A DNA stretch of 64,000 nucleotides, taken from assembly GCF_031432315.1 (NCBI RefSeq), contig NZ_JAVKGO010000002.1:1-64000 (forward strand). Reading direction: 5' to 3'. This stretch comes from Serpentinicella sp031432315 (GTDB taxonomy: Bacteria; Bacillota; Clostridia; Peptostreptococcales; Natronincolaceae). The position numbers were made by a program, and so were the translations under genes. This document shows, piece by piece, positions 53,846 to 61,609 of the stretch. The stretch's first letter is position 1. Each line of letters starts with the position of its first letter. Below the pieces are notes generated by a model, which did not search any database, was not told the DNA's origin, and saw only the letters and a list, made by a program, of their open reading frames with translations.

Positions 53846-55249
53846 TTACTTAATTTGTTTCATCATTTCTTCCATAGCACCATTTTGCATCATAGTCATC
53901 ATCCATTGTTCAGCCACCCTTTTATTTAACAGCGACAGTGTAGGGAAGGTATGCTGCATCATAACAATGTTAAACATAGTAAGTCTATTTTGCATTGCAA
54001 GGACCCATTCATGTATTAGCTCACTACCAGCCTCACCACAAATAGTTACACCATATATTGTACCACGGAGATCCGTAATAACTTTAACAAAACCAGTAGT
54101 GTGACCTTCAGAAGCAGCTCTTGTGTAATTTGCATAATCTTCTTTAACTACTATATAGTCAGTTCCTTTTTCTTTAACTTCCCTTTCTGTCATGCCAACT
54201 TGTGCAATCTCTGGTTTAGTAAAAACAGCCCAAGGGACTAAATGGTTACTTCTTTTTAAGGATTCTGCTGGCTCCGGTGTAAACATACTCATTAGAGATA
54301 GCATACTTTGATGCATTGCGGCATGTGATAGTAGTGACTTGCCATTACAGTCTCCTAAGGCAAAAATGTGAGGTTGAGAGGTTTTATTATATTCATCAAC
54401 GATAATACCTCGTTTATCAAAATCAATACCTGCTTTTTCTAGGTTAAGGGGTTCTAATACCGGTTGCCTACCTGTTGCAACAAGAAGTTTATCCGATTCC
54501 AGTACACCATTAGTAGTATGTGTATAAATCTTATTATTTTTTTGTTCAACTTTTTCTATTTGGGTATCATTGAATACCTTAATACCTTCTTTTTTAAACT
54601 GATCTTCTAAAACATGTCCTGCTTCTTCATCACCAATTGGAACTAAAAAAGAGTTTTTTTGTACAACTGTAACCTTAGAACCCAATCTAGAAAAAGCTTG
54701 GGCTAATTCACTACCAATAGCTCCTCCTCCAATTATAGTTAGTGACTCTGGTACTTCTTCTAATGCAAAAACATTTTGATTAGTTAAAATAGGCACATCT
54801 TGTATCCCTGGAATTGGTGGTATAAAAGGTTCGGTACCAGTAGCAATAAAAATAGTTTTTCCTTCATATTTTTCTCCATCTACCTCTACTGTGTGGGAGT
54901 CAACAAAACTAGCTAATCCTTTATCGATAATTAGATCTACTCCGGGAAACATTTTCTCTGCCATCTGATTATTTATTTTAGGGGTTTTTGTCCGAACATT
55001 ATCCATTGGTGCCGAAGAAGTAATTTCAGATGTTGACTTTAGACCAAAGAAGTCAAGTTTTTTTGTTGAGTAAGCTACTTCTCCAATTTTTAACATTGCT
55101 TTACTAGGGATACAACCGTAATTTAAACATTCTCCACCTACTTTATGGGATTCTATAGCAAGTACCTTTAAACCCATGAGTGGTGCCATACCGGCAATAG
55201 CCATACCTGCAGGTCCCAGTCCTATAACAATAGCATCATACTTATTCAT
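53846..55249 (-). CDS. Pyridine nucleotide-disulfide oxidoreductase (dihydrolipoamide/mercuric reductase-like)
   Basis: The protein is 467 residues. FAD motif (VIGLGPAGMAIAG, 8-20), redox-active pair in GGECLNYGCIPSK (about 39-51) and NAD motif LTIIGGGAIGSELAQAF are visible, and the dimer domain contains VPWAVFTKPEIAQVG. It transfers electrons from NAD(P)H through FAD to a disulfide or other acceptor. The usual C-terminal HxxxxE of lipoamide dehydrogenase is seen as QHTFPTLSL with Glu nearby missing, so the acceptor may differ. ATG 55249. Divergent from the split permease. Confidence 0.85.
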   Translation of the reverse strand: MNKYDAIVIGLGPAGMAIAGMAPLMGLKVLAIESHKVGGECLNYGCIPSKAMLKIGEVAYSTKKLDFFGLKSTSEITSSAPMDNVRTKTPKINNQMAEKMFPGVDLIIDKGLASFVDSHTVEVDGEKYEGKTIFIATGTEPFIPPIPGIQDVPILTNQNVFALEEVPESLTIIGGGAIGSELAQAFSRLGSKVTVVQKNSFLVPIGDEEAGHVLEDQFKKEGIKVFNDTQIEKVEQKNNKIYTHTTNGVLESDKLLVATGRQPVLEPLNLEKAGIDFDKRGIIVDEYNKTSQPHIFALGDCNGKSLLSHAAMHQSMLSLMSMFTPEPAESLKRSNHLVPWAVFTKPEIAQVGMTEREVKEKGTDYIVVKEDYANYTRAASEGHTTGFVKVITDLRGTIYGVTICGEAGSELIHEWVLAMQNRLTMFNIVMMQHTFPTLSLLNKRVAEQWMMTMMQNGAMEEMMKQIK

Positions 55250-55424
55250 GTACTAAACTCCTTTACCTATATAATTTAAAAAATAATATAACAATAGTAT
55301 TTAAAAAGTATATTATATTTATTCTCTGTTACTTAAACTACAATTTTTAACAATTTATATTTGGGAGTCTAATTATAAGACAATGAGAAATAATATATTA
55401 AACTGATCTTTTAGGAGTGAAACC

Positions 55425-55907
55425 ATGATTAATAGAATTTTGTATGCTATAGTAATTATTTTTTTAGTTGTATCTTATAGAAAAGATGAAAAGAAAACAA
55501 AGATGGCTTTGAAAAAAGCTTGGAAAGCCTTTGAGAATATCTTGCCTCAGTTTTTAGGTGTTATTATTTTGGTGGGTATTTTATTAGCGGTCTTAAACCC
55601 AGAAGTAATAGGCGCTATACTTGGTGGACAGTCAGGTTGGTTGGGTGTAATTATATCTGCTGCAATTGGTGCAGTGACACTAATACCTGCTTTTGTGGCT
55701 TTTCCAACTGCTGCATTATTATTAGAAAGTGGTGCTGGGATTGCTCAAATAGCAGCATTCATATCCTCTTTGATGATGGTAGGGGTCATAACCATACCTA
55801 TTGAAAGTAAGTATTTTGGCAGAAGACTAACAATGTGGCGAAACATAAGTGCATTTCTATTTGCTTTTATTGTAGCTTTTATTATGGGGAGGGTTATAGG
55901 AGGATGA
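55425..55907 (+). CDS. Half-size permease, part 1 (DUF318/ArsP-like)
   Basis: The protein is 160 residues with four to five membrane segments, including ILPQFLGVIILVGILLAVL and GAVTLIPAFVAFPTAALLLES. The segment PAFVAFPTAALLL matches the P-x-x-x-F-P-T/V-A-x-L signature in half of YraQ/ArsP-type permeases. The second half is the next gene, overlapping by ATGA. The two probably form a heterodimer equivalent to a full permease. ATG 55425 has TAGGAGTG. Substrate unknown. Confidence 0.75.
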   Translation: MINRILYAIVIIFLVVSYRKDEKKTKMALKKAWKAFENILPQFLGVIILVGILLAVLNPEVIGAILGGQSGWLGVIISAAIGAVTLIPAFVAFPTAALLLESGAGIAQIAAFISSLMMVGVITIPIESKYFGRRLTMWRNISAFLFAFIVAFIMGRVIGG

Positions 55908-56473
55908 AAAATACAGCAGGTAAAAATCCGTCTATGAGAACTATGTTAAAGCGATATCGTTTTTTTGCTATAACGATTGTTGCATTAGGCATACTTACAG
56001 CAGTGAATGCTGAAATGGGAAGAGAAGCAATAGATGTTGTAGGTTTTAGTTTTAGAGAGATGGCGATGGTTATTCCACCAGTTTTTATTTTACTAGGTCT
56101 TTTAGATGTATGGGTCCCTAAGGAAACAATGGTAAAATACATGGGAGAAGGTTCCGGTATAAAAGGAGTAATAATAGCTTTTACATTAGGTTCAGCTGCG
56201 GCGGGCCCATTGTATGGTGCCTTTCCTGTAGCATTAGTATTAATGAAAAAAGGGGCAACATTTAGTAATATACTAATTTTTATTGGTGCCTGGTCCACAA
56301 CGAAAATACCTATGTTTTTATTTGAAATGGCTGCACTAGGATCTGACTTCGCAGTAACTCGGTTATTGATTAATATACCTGGAATATTAATTATTTCATT
56401 TTTACTAGATAAGTTTGTTGTAACAAAAGAAAGAGATAATATTTATAAGTTGATAAATGAAATAGAAGATTGA
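55904..56473 (+). CDS. Half-size permease, part 2
   Basis: The protein is 189 residues with about four membrane segments. The segment GSAAAGPLYGAFPVALVLMKKGA mirrors the AFPTAALLLESGA motif of part 1, as expected for the two inverted or repeated halves of an ArsP/YraQ-type permease. ATG 55904 follows AGGAGG and overlaps the previous stop (ATGA), a sign of tight coupling and equal stoichiometry. It ends at a 20-bp perfect terminator. Confidence 0.75.
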   Translation: MKNTAGKNPSMRTMLKRYRFFAITIVALGILTAVNAEMGREAIDVVGFSFREMAMVIPPVFILLGLLDVWVPKETMVKYMGEGSGIKGVIIAFTLGSAAAGPLYGAFPVALVLMKKGATFSNILIFIGAWSTTKIPMFLFEMAALGSDFAVTRLLINIPGILIISFLLDKFVVTKERDNIYKLINEIED

Positions 56474-56599
56474 AGAAACTAAATAAAAATTAGTTAAATA
56501 AATATAGAAATATACAAAGATCGCAAAAAACACAAAATTATTTGCGCAATTTATGATGAGCTTGAGAACTTTAAATACTAAAAAGTTATCTTCGTTTAA

Positions 56600-56652
56600 A
56601 AAGCACAATTCAAAGTAGATATTATTGTCTACTTTGAATTGTGCTTTTTATA
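56600..56652. terminator. Very long perfect hairpin terminator
   Basis: Twenty-bp perfect arms (56600-56619, 56628-56647) with an eight-base loop and a T-run. Transcription from the permease pair should end here. Confidence 0.85.
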
Positions 56653-56778
56653 TTGATGAAATTAGATGCATTCCATAAAATGATGTGCTATAATTATGGA
56701 AAAATTAAGAAATTAATATTGAAATTAACTGTTAAAACATCTAAACAAGATAAAGGTTATATACAAGGAGGGAATAAT

Positions 56779-57519
56779 TTGTTAAAAGTATCTCATCTAA
56801 AAAAACAATATGGAAAAGTAGAGGCTGTAAAAGGGATAGATTTTGAAGTAAAGCCCGGTGAAATATTAGGATTTTTAGGACCTAACGGTGCAGGAAAAAC
56901 AACAACAATTAAAATTTGTAGCGGTCTTTTATTACCTACTGAAGGTCAAGTAAATCTTTGTGGGTATGATATTGTTACTAATCCTACTGAAGCTAAAAAG
57001 CATTTAGGGTATGTCCCTGATGATCCTTTTTTATATGATAAGTTAACAGGAAGACAGTTCTTAAACTTTGTTGGGGAAATGTATGGTGTTGATCCTAAAC
57101 TCAGAATAGAGAGAATAGATTACCTATTAGATAGATTAGACCTGCAAGAAAAAAGTAACGAACTAATAGGTGGGTATTCAAGAGGGATGAAAAGAAAAAT
57201 AGCATTAATGGCAGGAATTATTCATCAACCAAAAATTTTATTATTAGATGAGCCGACTTTAGGCTTAGATGCAGTTAGTGCAAAAAATGCAAAAGACATT
57301 GTAAAAGAAATGGCCTATAAAGAAAATACTGCGGTGTTACTGACCACTCATGTCATGGAGATTGCAGAACAAATATGTGATAGGATTGCTGTTATTGCAG
57401 GTGGTAGGTTAGTTGCTGTAGGAACATTAGAAGAGTTACAAAAGAAGGCCCAAAAGGGAACTACGTTAGAAGAAGTTTTTGTAAACATTACTAGTGAATC
57501 AGATCCGGTACAAGGGTAG
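56779..57519 (+). CDS. ABC transporter ATP-binding protein
   Basis: The protein is 247 residues. Walker A LGPNGAGKTTTIK (about 37-49), signature GGYSRGMKRKIAL, Walker B ILLLDEPTLGLD, and H-loop TTHVMEIAE. Family DRA/Bcr-like export ATPases. TTG 56779 follows CAAGGAGGG; the frame upstream to 56641 lacks a ribosome site and crosses the terminator. The permease gene follows after 12 bases. Confidence 0.93.
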   Translation: MLKVSHLKKQYGKVEAVKGIDFEVKPGEILGFLGPNGAGKTTTIKICSGLLLPTEGQVNLCGYDIVTNPTEAKKHLGYVPDDPFLYDKLTGRQFLNFVGEMYGVDPKLRIERIDYLLDRLDLQEKSNELIGGYSRGMKRKIALMAGIIHQPKILLLDEPTLGLDAVSAKNAKDIVKEMAYKENTAVLLTTHVMEIAEQICDRIAVIAGGRLVAVGTLEELQKKAQKGTTLEEVFVNITSESDPVQG

Positions 57520-57531
57520 GTGATTTAATTT

Positions 57532-59178
57532 ATGAATACATTAAAGTTACTCTATAAAAATCAATGGTCAATGTTTATTAACAGATATTTTAGAACTAGA
57601 AATAAAGGGATTGTAAACATACTTATTGCTTGTGGTATTTTAGGTTTATTAAGCTTAGGGGTTTACTTTTTAAATACAAAAGTAGTAGGAAGATTTGGAG
57701 ACTTTCCTAGTGAACAAGGTTATGCAGTAGCTACCGTAATGTACTCAGTAGTTTTTCTATTGATATTTGCTTTTCAATTTTTTGCAAGCCTCTTAGGCCT
57801 AATTAATAATTTTTATCAATCACCTGATATGGGTTTCTTGGTTTCTAAACCTCTAAATTCAGGAATTATTCTAATATATAAACTGTTAAATCATACTTGT
57901 AACACAATTATAAAAGAAGCGATATTTTTTGTGCCTGTTGTAATTGCTTTAAGTATATCAGTACAGGCTAATGCCGTTTTTTACATATTAATGCCGTTGA
58001 TCTATTTTATGATTGCGACAACGGCTGCCAGTATTGGGGTATCCTTAGGAATATTGTTTCTAACAAAATTTTCTATAAAATCCTATAGGTATTTTGTAAA
58101 TACAGGTAATTTTTTATTAACAGCTTTAGTGTGGGTATTTATATTCTTTGGTGTAAAAGCACCTAGTTTTATCCCTCTAGAGGACATTTTTAAATGGTTA
58201 TTTAACACAGCTTATTTATATCTTATATTTCCATTTATATCAGGTGGAGAGCTATTAGGAAAGATAGCTTTGGGGGCATCACCAAAGGAACTGGTTATGC
58301 CGACCCTATTTTTAGTAGGCGTTACAGCTTTAATAGTGATAGCAACATATTGTATAGCGAAAAAATATTTTTACAAGGGTTGGATGAATAGTACACCGGT
58401 TGAAAAAGTGAAAACTACAAATAAGAAAGTTACAAATAAGAAAACACCAGAAAGAAACTTAACACCAATTTTATGTATGGTAAAATATGAGTGGATAAGA
58501 GCCTGCAAAAATTTCGACATTATGGTAGGTAGTTTAGTATTTTATGCCCTGTATAGTCTTTTAGTTTATTTTACAATAAAGATAGGAAGTAGAAACCCGT
58601 TATTATTTAGTGCATTAGCCATGGCAGGTGGAATATTTTTAGTTACTACTGGTACATCAGTACCTTTTGAAAGTAGTGAAATCACGAAAAATCCTTTAAC
58701 GGCTAAGTATCAGCACTCTCTGATTAAATTTATGCCTGTTTCTTCACAGGAGGTAATACTATCAAGAATTATTATGATTTTTATTCCTAGCATAGTAATT
58801 TTAACAATCGGGTTAACGATATCATCAATTTTTTTACAGTTAACCTTAATTGAATGGATCGTAATTATACTAATACAAATATTCATTACAACTGGATATT
58901 TTTATATGAGTCAATCCGTTGAAATGATTTACTTTCAAAAATATTTCGAAAGCAACAAATTTATTGGAGGCTTAATTTCGTTTTTGATAATACCAGCATA
59001 TCTTTTACTTACGATAGGTCTATATGTAATTTATAGCATAGAGCTACGGTTTTTATCGAACTTACAGCGTTTTTTAAATCTACCATTAATAATAGTAATT
59101 GCCGTATCCACTGTTATCGTGCAGATTACGTATATTTCAAATATAGGTAAAAGAGCGTGGGACAAAATGGAATTCTAA
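57532..59178 (+). CDS. ABC-2 type export permease
   Basis: The protein is 548 residues with about 12 hydrophobic segments in two groups of six around a basic loop (residues 287-305, KVKTTNKKVTNKKTPER). It pairs with the preceding ATPase and resembles the large putative ABC exporter permeases of Clostridia with unknown cargo. ATG 57532 has GTAGGTG. Two small genes follow in the same direction. Confidence 0.85.
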   Translation: MNTLKLLYKNQWSMFINRYFRTRNKGIVNILIACGILGLLSLGVYFLNTKVVGRFGDFPSEQGYAVATVMYSVVFLLIFAFQFFASLLGLINNFYQSPDMGFLVSKPLNSGIILIYKLLNHTCNTIIKEAIFFVPVVIALSISVQANAVFYILMPLIYFMIATTAASIGVSLGILFLTKFSIKSYRYFVNTGNFLLTALVWVFIFFGVKAPSFIPLEDIFKWLFNTAYLYLIFPFISGGELLGKIALGASPKELVMPTLFLVGVTALIVIATYCIAKKYFYKGWMNSTPVEKVKTTNKKVTNKKTPERNLTPILCMVKYEWIRACKNFDIMVGSLVFYALYSLLVYFTIKIGSRNPLLFSALAMAGGIFLVTTGTSVPFESSEITKNPLTAKYQHSLIKFMPVSSQEVILSRIIMIFIPSIVILTIGLTISSIFLQLTLIEWIVIILIQIFITTGYFYMSQSVEMIYFQKYFESNKFIGGLISFLIIPAYLLLTIGLYVIYSIELRFLSNLQRFLNLPLIIVIAVSTVIVQITYISNIGKRAWDKMEF

Positions 59179-59195
59179 GCGCAAAGAGGTGAAGT

Positions 59196-59525
59196 GTGGT
59201 GTTAGAACTGGATTTTTTATCATGGCCATTAATTTTATTTTTAGTATTAATCTTTATAGATCATTTCGATTTTACGAAAACAGATACTACAAAAAAAATT
59301 ATTATAAGGAAAATTAACAAGAAAGAAGGGATAGAAATGACCCATGAAGTAATAAAAAAATATATAGGTAAAATTTGTGAGGTGCATACCTTAGACCAAT
59401 ATGTAGAAGGAAAGATAACGACCGTAGATGACAAATGGATGGAAGTTGAGGTTGAGGAGAAAAAAAGTAAAAGCCTAGAGCTTGTTAATTTAGATTTTGT
59501 AGAAAAAATTTCTGTAAAAGTATAG
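59196..59525 (+). CDS. Small membrane-tethered protein following the ABC exporter
   Basis: The protein is 109 residues from GTG 59196 (AGAGGTGA upstream). A short hydrophobic segment (WPLILFLVLIFIDHF) is followed by a basic linker and an SH3-like beta domain (GKICEVHTLDQYVEGKITTV, then WMEVEVEEKKSKSLELVNLD). Such domains occur in Hfq/LSm-like DUF6897-type proteins. An ATG at 59337 with a weaker ribosome site would make only the 62-residue domain. No function assigned. Confidence 0.6.
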   Translation: MVLELDFLSWPLILFLVLIFIDHFDFTKTDTTKKIIIRKINKKEGIEMTHEVIKKYIGKICEVHTLDQYVEGKITTVDDKWMEVEVEEKKSKSLELVNLDFVEKISVKV

Positions 59526-59589
59526 AATCTTAACAAAGTTAAGGTTATGTGATCCATTTGAATTATAATCAATGAGTGGAGGAATAGTA

Positions 59590-59724
59590 ATGGAACCTAA
59601 GTATAAGACGACATTTAGTGTAATAGGCGCGATTATAGTATTGTCAATTTTAGCAACTATTTTCTTAAATACAACTTTCGGAAAAGATGTTTTTGAAAGT
59701 TTGCCAAGAATTCGGTTAAGGTAA
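59590..59724 (+). CDS. 44-residue single-pass membrane protein
   Basis: ATG 59590 follows GTGGAGGAATAG at good spacing. The product has one membrane segment (FSVIGAIIVLSILATIFL, residues 9-26) and a charged tail (GKDVFESLPRIRLR). It sits 64 bases after the previous gene and just before a terminator, so it is probably the last gene of the exporter transcript. No homologue recognised. Confidence 0.55.
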   Translation: MEPKYKTTFSVIGAIIVLSILATIFLNTTFGKDVFESLPRIRLR

Positions 59725-59734
59725 TAAAAAAAAT

Positions 59735-59771
59735 AAAATTGTCTTTTTAAAAAGATAATTTTATTTTTTTA
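59735..59771 (+). terminator. Terminator of the ABC exporter transcript
   Basis: AAAATTGTCTTTTT and AAAGATAATTTT arms, then seven Ts. Confidence 0.7.
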
Positions 59772-59833
59772 TCTACAGTGATAAAATTAAGTGAGCAAGG
59801 CTAGTGCTTTTATATGAAAGGAAAGAGACGAAT

Positions 59834-60997
59834 ATGAAATATAGAGTAAACCCAAAAAATAATGATAAACTTTCTGCACTAGGTTTTGGATGTATGCGTC
59901 TACCAAAGGATCAAAAAGAAGTAGAAGAGCAGATTATTTACGCTATAGAAAATGGTGTGAATTTTTTTGATACGGCTTATATTTATCCAAATAGTGAAGT
60001 GAAATTAGGGCGAGTACTTTCAAAAGGGTATCGTGAACGGGTTAAGATTGCAACAAAGTTACCTCCTTACCTAGTAAAAAAATATGAAGATCTAGATAAA
60101 ATATTTTATGAAGAGTTGGAACGATTACAAACAGATTATATTGACTATTACTTTATGCACATGCTAACGGATATTAACATTTGGAAAAGACTTCTAGATA
60201 TAGGTATTCTTAAATGGATTGAAGAAAAGAAAGCAAAGGGTGAAATTATTAATATTGGTTTTTCCTATCATGGAGGAAGAGAGGAATTTATAAAACTTAT
60301 TGATGCCTATGAATGGGAATTTTGTATGATCCAATATAACTATCTAGACGAAAATAATCAAGCAGGAAAAAGCGGCCTAAAATATGCTGCAGCTAAAGGA
60401 TTACCAGTGATGGTTATGGAACCTTTAAGAGGTGGAAAATTGGTAACAAACTTGCCAAAAGAAGTCTATGAAGTATGGGATAAAGCTGACACTAAGCGTA
60501 CGCCGGCAGAATGGGCCTTTCGCTGGATCTATAATCACCCAGAAGTAACAGTAGTATTATCAGGAATGAATTCACAGGAAATGATTGAAGAAAATATTAG
60601 AGTGGCATCGCAGGCCGAAGCAAATACTTTTACAGAAGATGATTACGAATTATTTAACAAGGTACGAAAAATTTTAGATGAAAAAATCAAAATACCATGT
60701 ACAGCTTGTGATTATTGTTTACCATGCCCAGTAGGGGTAGATATACCAACTTGTTTTTCCTGTTATAATGACAGGGAGATAGAAGGTAAAATTACAGCCA
60801 TCGGAAAATATATTATGCAGACCAGCTTTAAAAGTCAGGCTCAAAATGCTTCTCTATGTATTAAATGTGGTAAATGTGAAAAACACTGTCCACAAAATAT
60901 AGCGATTATAGATGAGTTAGCCAAAGTTTCTAAAGCTATGGAAGGCTTTTATTATAAACCCGCTAGATTTTTTATAAAACGATTTATGAAGTTATAA
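59834..60997 (+). CDS. Aldo/keto reductase with C-terminal ferredoxin domain
   Basis: The protein is 387 residues. An aldo-keto reductase barrel (LGFGCMRLP, FFDTAYIYPNSE with catalytic Tyr, and IGFSYHG) is fused to a C-terminal 4Fe-4S region (CTACDYCLPCPVGVDIP, then CIKCGKCEKHCPQ). The family is common in anaerobes and probably couples carbonyl reduction to ferredoxin. ATG 59834 follows AAAGGAAAGAG. Monocistronic, with a strong terminator downstream. Confidence 0.9.
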   Translation: MKYRVNPKNNDKLSALGFGCMRLPKDQKEVEEQIIYAIENGVNFFDTAYIYPNSEVKLGRVLSKGYRERVKIATKLPPYLVKKYEDLDKIFYEELERLQTDYIDYYFMHMLTDINIWKRLLDIGILKWIEEKKAKGEIINIGFSYHGGREEFIKLIDAYEWEFCMIQYNYLDENNQAGKSGLKYAAAKGLPVMVMEPLRGGKLVTNLPKEVYEVWDKADTKRTPAEWAFRWIYNHPEVTVVLSGMNSQEMIEENIRVASQAEANTFTEDDYELFNKVRKILDEKIKIPCTACDYCLPCPVGVDIPTCFSCYNDREIEGKITAIGKYIMQTSFKSQAQNASLCIKCGKCEKHCPQNIAIIDELAKVSKAMEGFYYKPARFFIKRFMKL

Positions 60998-61014
60998 TAA
61001 TTGATACTGATCAG

Positions 61015-61049
61015 TGCCCCAGTGTAACTGGGGTACTTTATTTTTTTTG
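61015..61049 (+). terminator. Terminator of the aldo/keto reductase gene
   Basis: CCCCAGT-gta-ACTGGGG then a T-rich run. Confidence 0.85.
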
Positions 61050-61075
61050 AATAGATTGTGCTACTGTACCAATCG

Positions 61076-61104
61076 TTGACAATAGAAAAAATTAAACATA
61101 TAAT
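61076..61104 (+). promoter_or_regulatory. Consensus sigma-A promoter of the metal-resistance operon
   Basis: TTGACA (61076-61081), 17 bases, TATAAT (61099-61104): a perfect match to the housekeeping consensus. Confidence 0.9.
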
Positions 61105-61143
61105 TATAATAACATATGAATATTTGCTCATATGTTATTATAA
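61104..61143. promoter_or_regulatory. Operator for the ArsR/CadC-type regulator
   Basis: Perfect 16-bp inverted repeat (61104-61119 and 61128-61143) around an eight-base spacer, containing the CATATGA/TCATATG core typical of SmtB/CadC/CzrA sites. It overlaps the end of the -10 box and the start point, so a bound repressor would block polymerase. Confidence 0.85.
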
Positions 61144-61161
61144 GAAGGAGTGAAAGAAGTT

Positions 61162-61533
61162 ATGAAAGATACAAAGTGTAAAATTGTTAAATGTGATAGT
61201 ACGATTATACATGAAGATATTATTAACGCTGTAAAAGAGAGTATGCCAGAAGAAGAAAGGCTATATGATTTAGCAGAAATATTTAAAGTTTTCGGTGATA
61301 CAACGAGGATTAAAATTCTGTATGCTTTGTTTGCCTCGGAGATGTGTGTCTGCGATATTGCTGTTTTATTAAACATGACTCAATCTGCAATATCACATCA
61401 ATTACGGGTTTTAAAGCAAGCTAGACTTGTAAAATTTAGAAAAGAAGGTAAAGTTGTTTATTATTCTTTAGATGATGACCATATCAAACAAATTTTTGAT
61501 CAAGGGCTAAACCATATTAATGAAAGGCGATAG
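61162..61533 (+). CDS. ArsR/SmtB family metal-responsive repressor (CadC-like)
   Basis: The protein is 123 residues. N-terminal cysteines (KCKIVKC) and the alpha-3 motif MCVCDIA match the four-cysteine cadmium/lead/zinc sensing site of CadC. The winged helix contains LLNMTQSAISHQLRVLKQ and the wing VKFRKEGKVVYYSL. Release from the operator upstream on metal binding would induce the ATPase gene. ATG 61162 has AAGGAG. The ATPase follows 76 bases on. Confidence 0.92.
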   Translation: MKDTKCKIVKCDSTIIHEDIINAVKESMPEEERLYDLAEIFKVFGDTTRIKILYALFASEMCVCDIAVLLNMTQSAISHQLRVLKQARLVKFRKEGKVVYYSLDDDHIKQIFDQGLNHINERR

Positions 61534-61609
61534 GTATTAATAAGTTTAAATAATTCAATTATGAAAGTAATATAGGCAAGACCTGCGGCACTATAAGGAG
61601 GCAAAAACG

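Noticed and set aside
56641..56778. N-terminal extension of the ABC ATPase
   Set aside because: It begins inside a terminator hairpin; TTG 56779 has AAGGAGGG and gives the normal family length.
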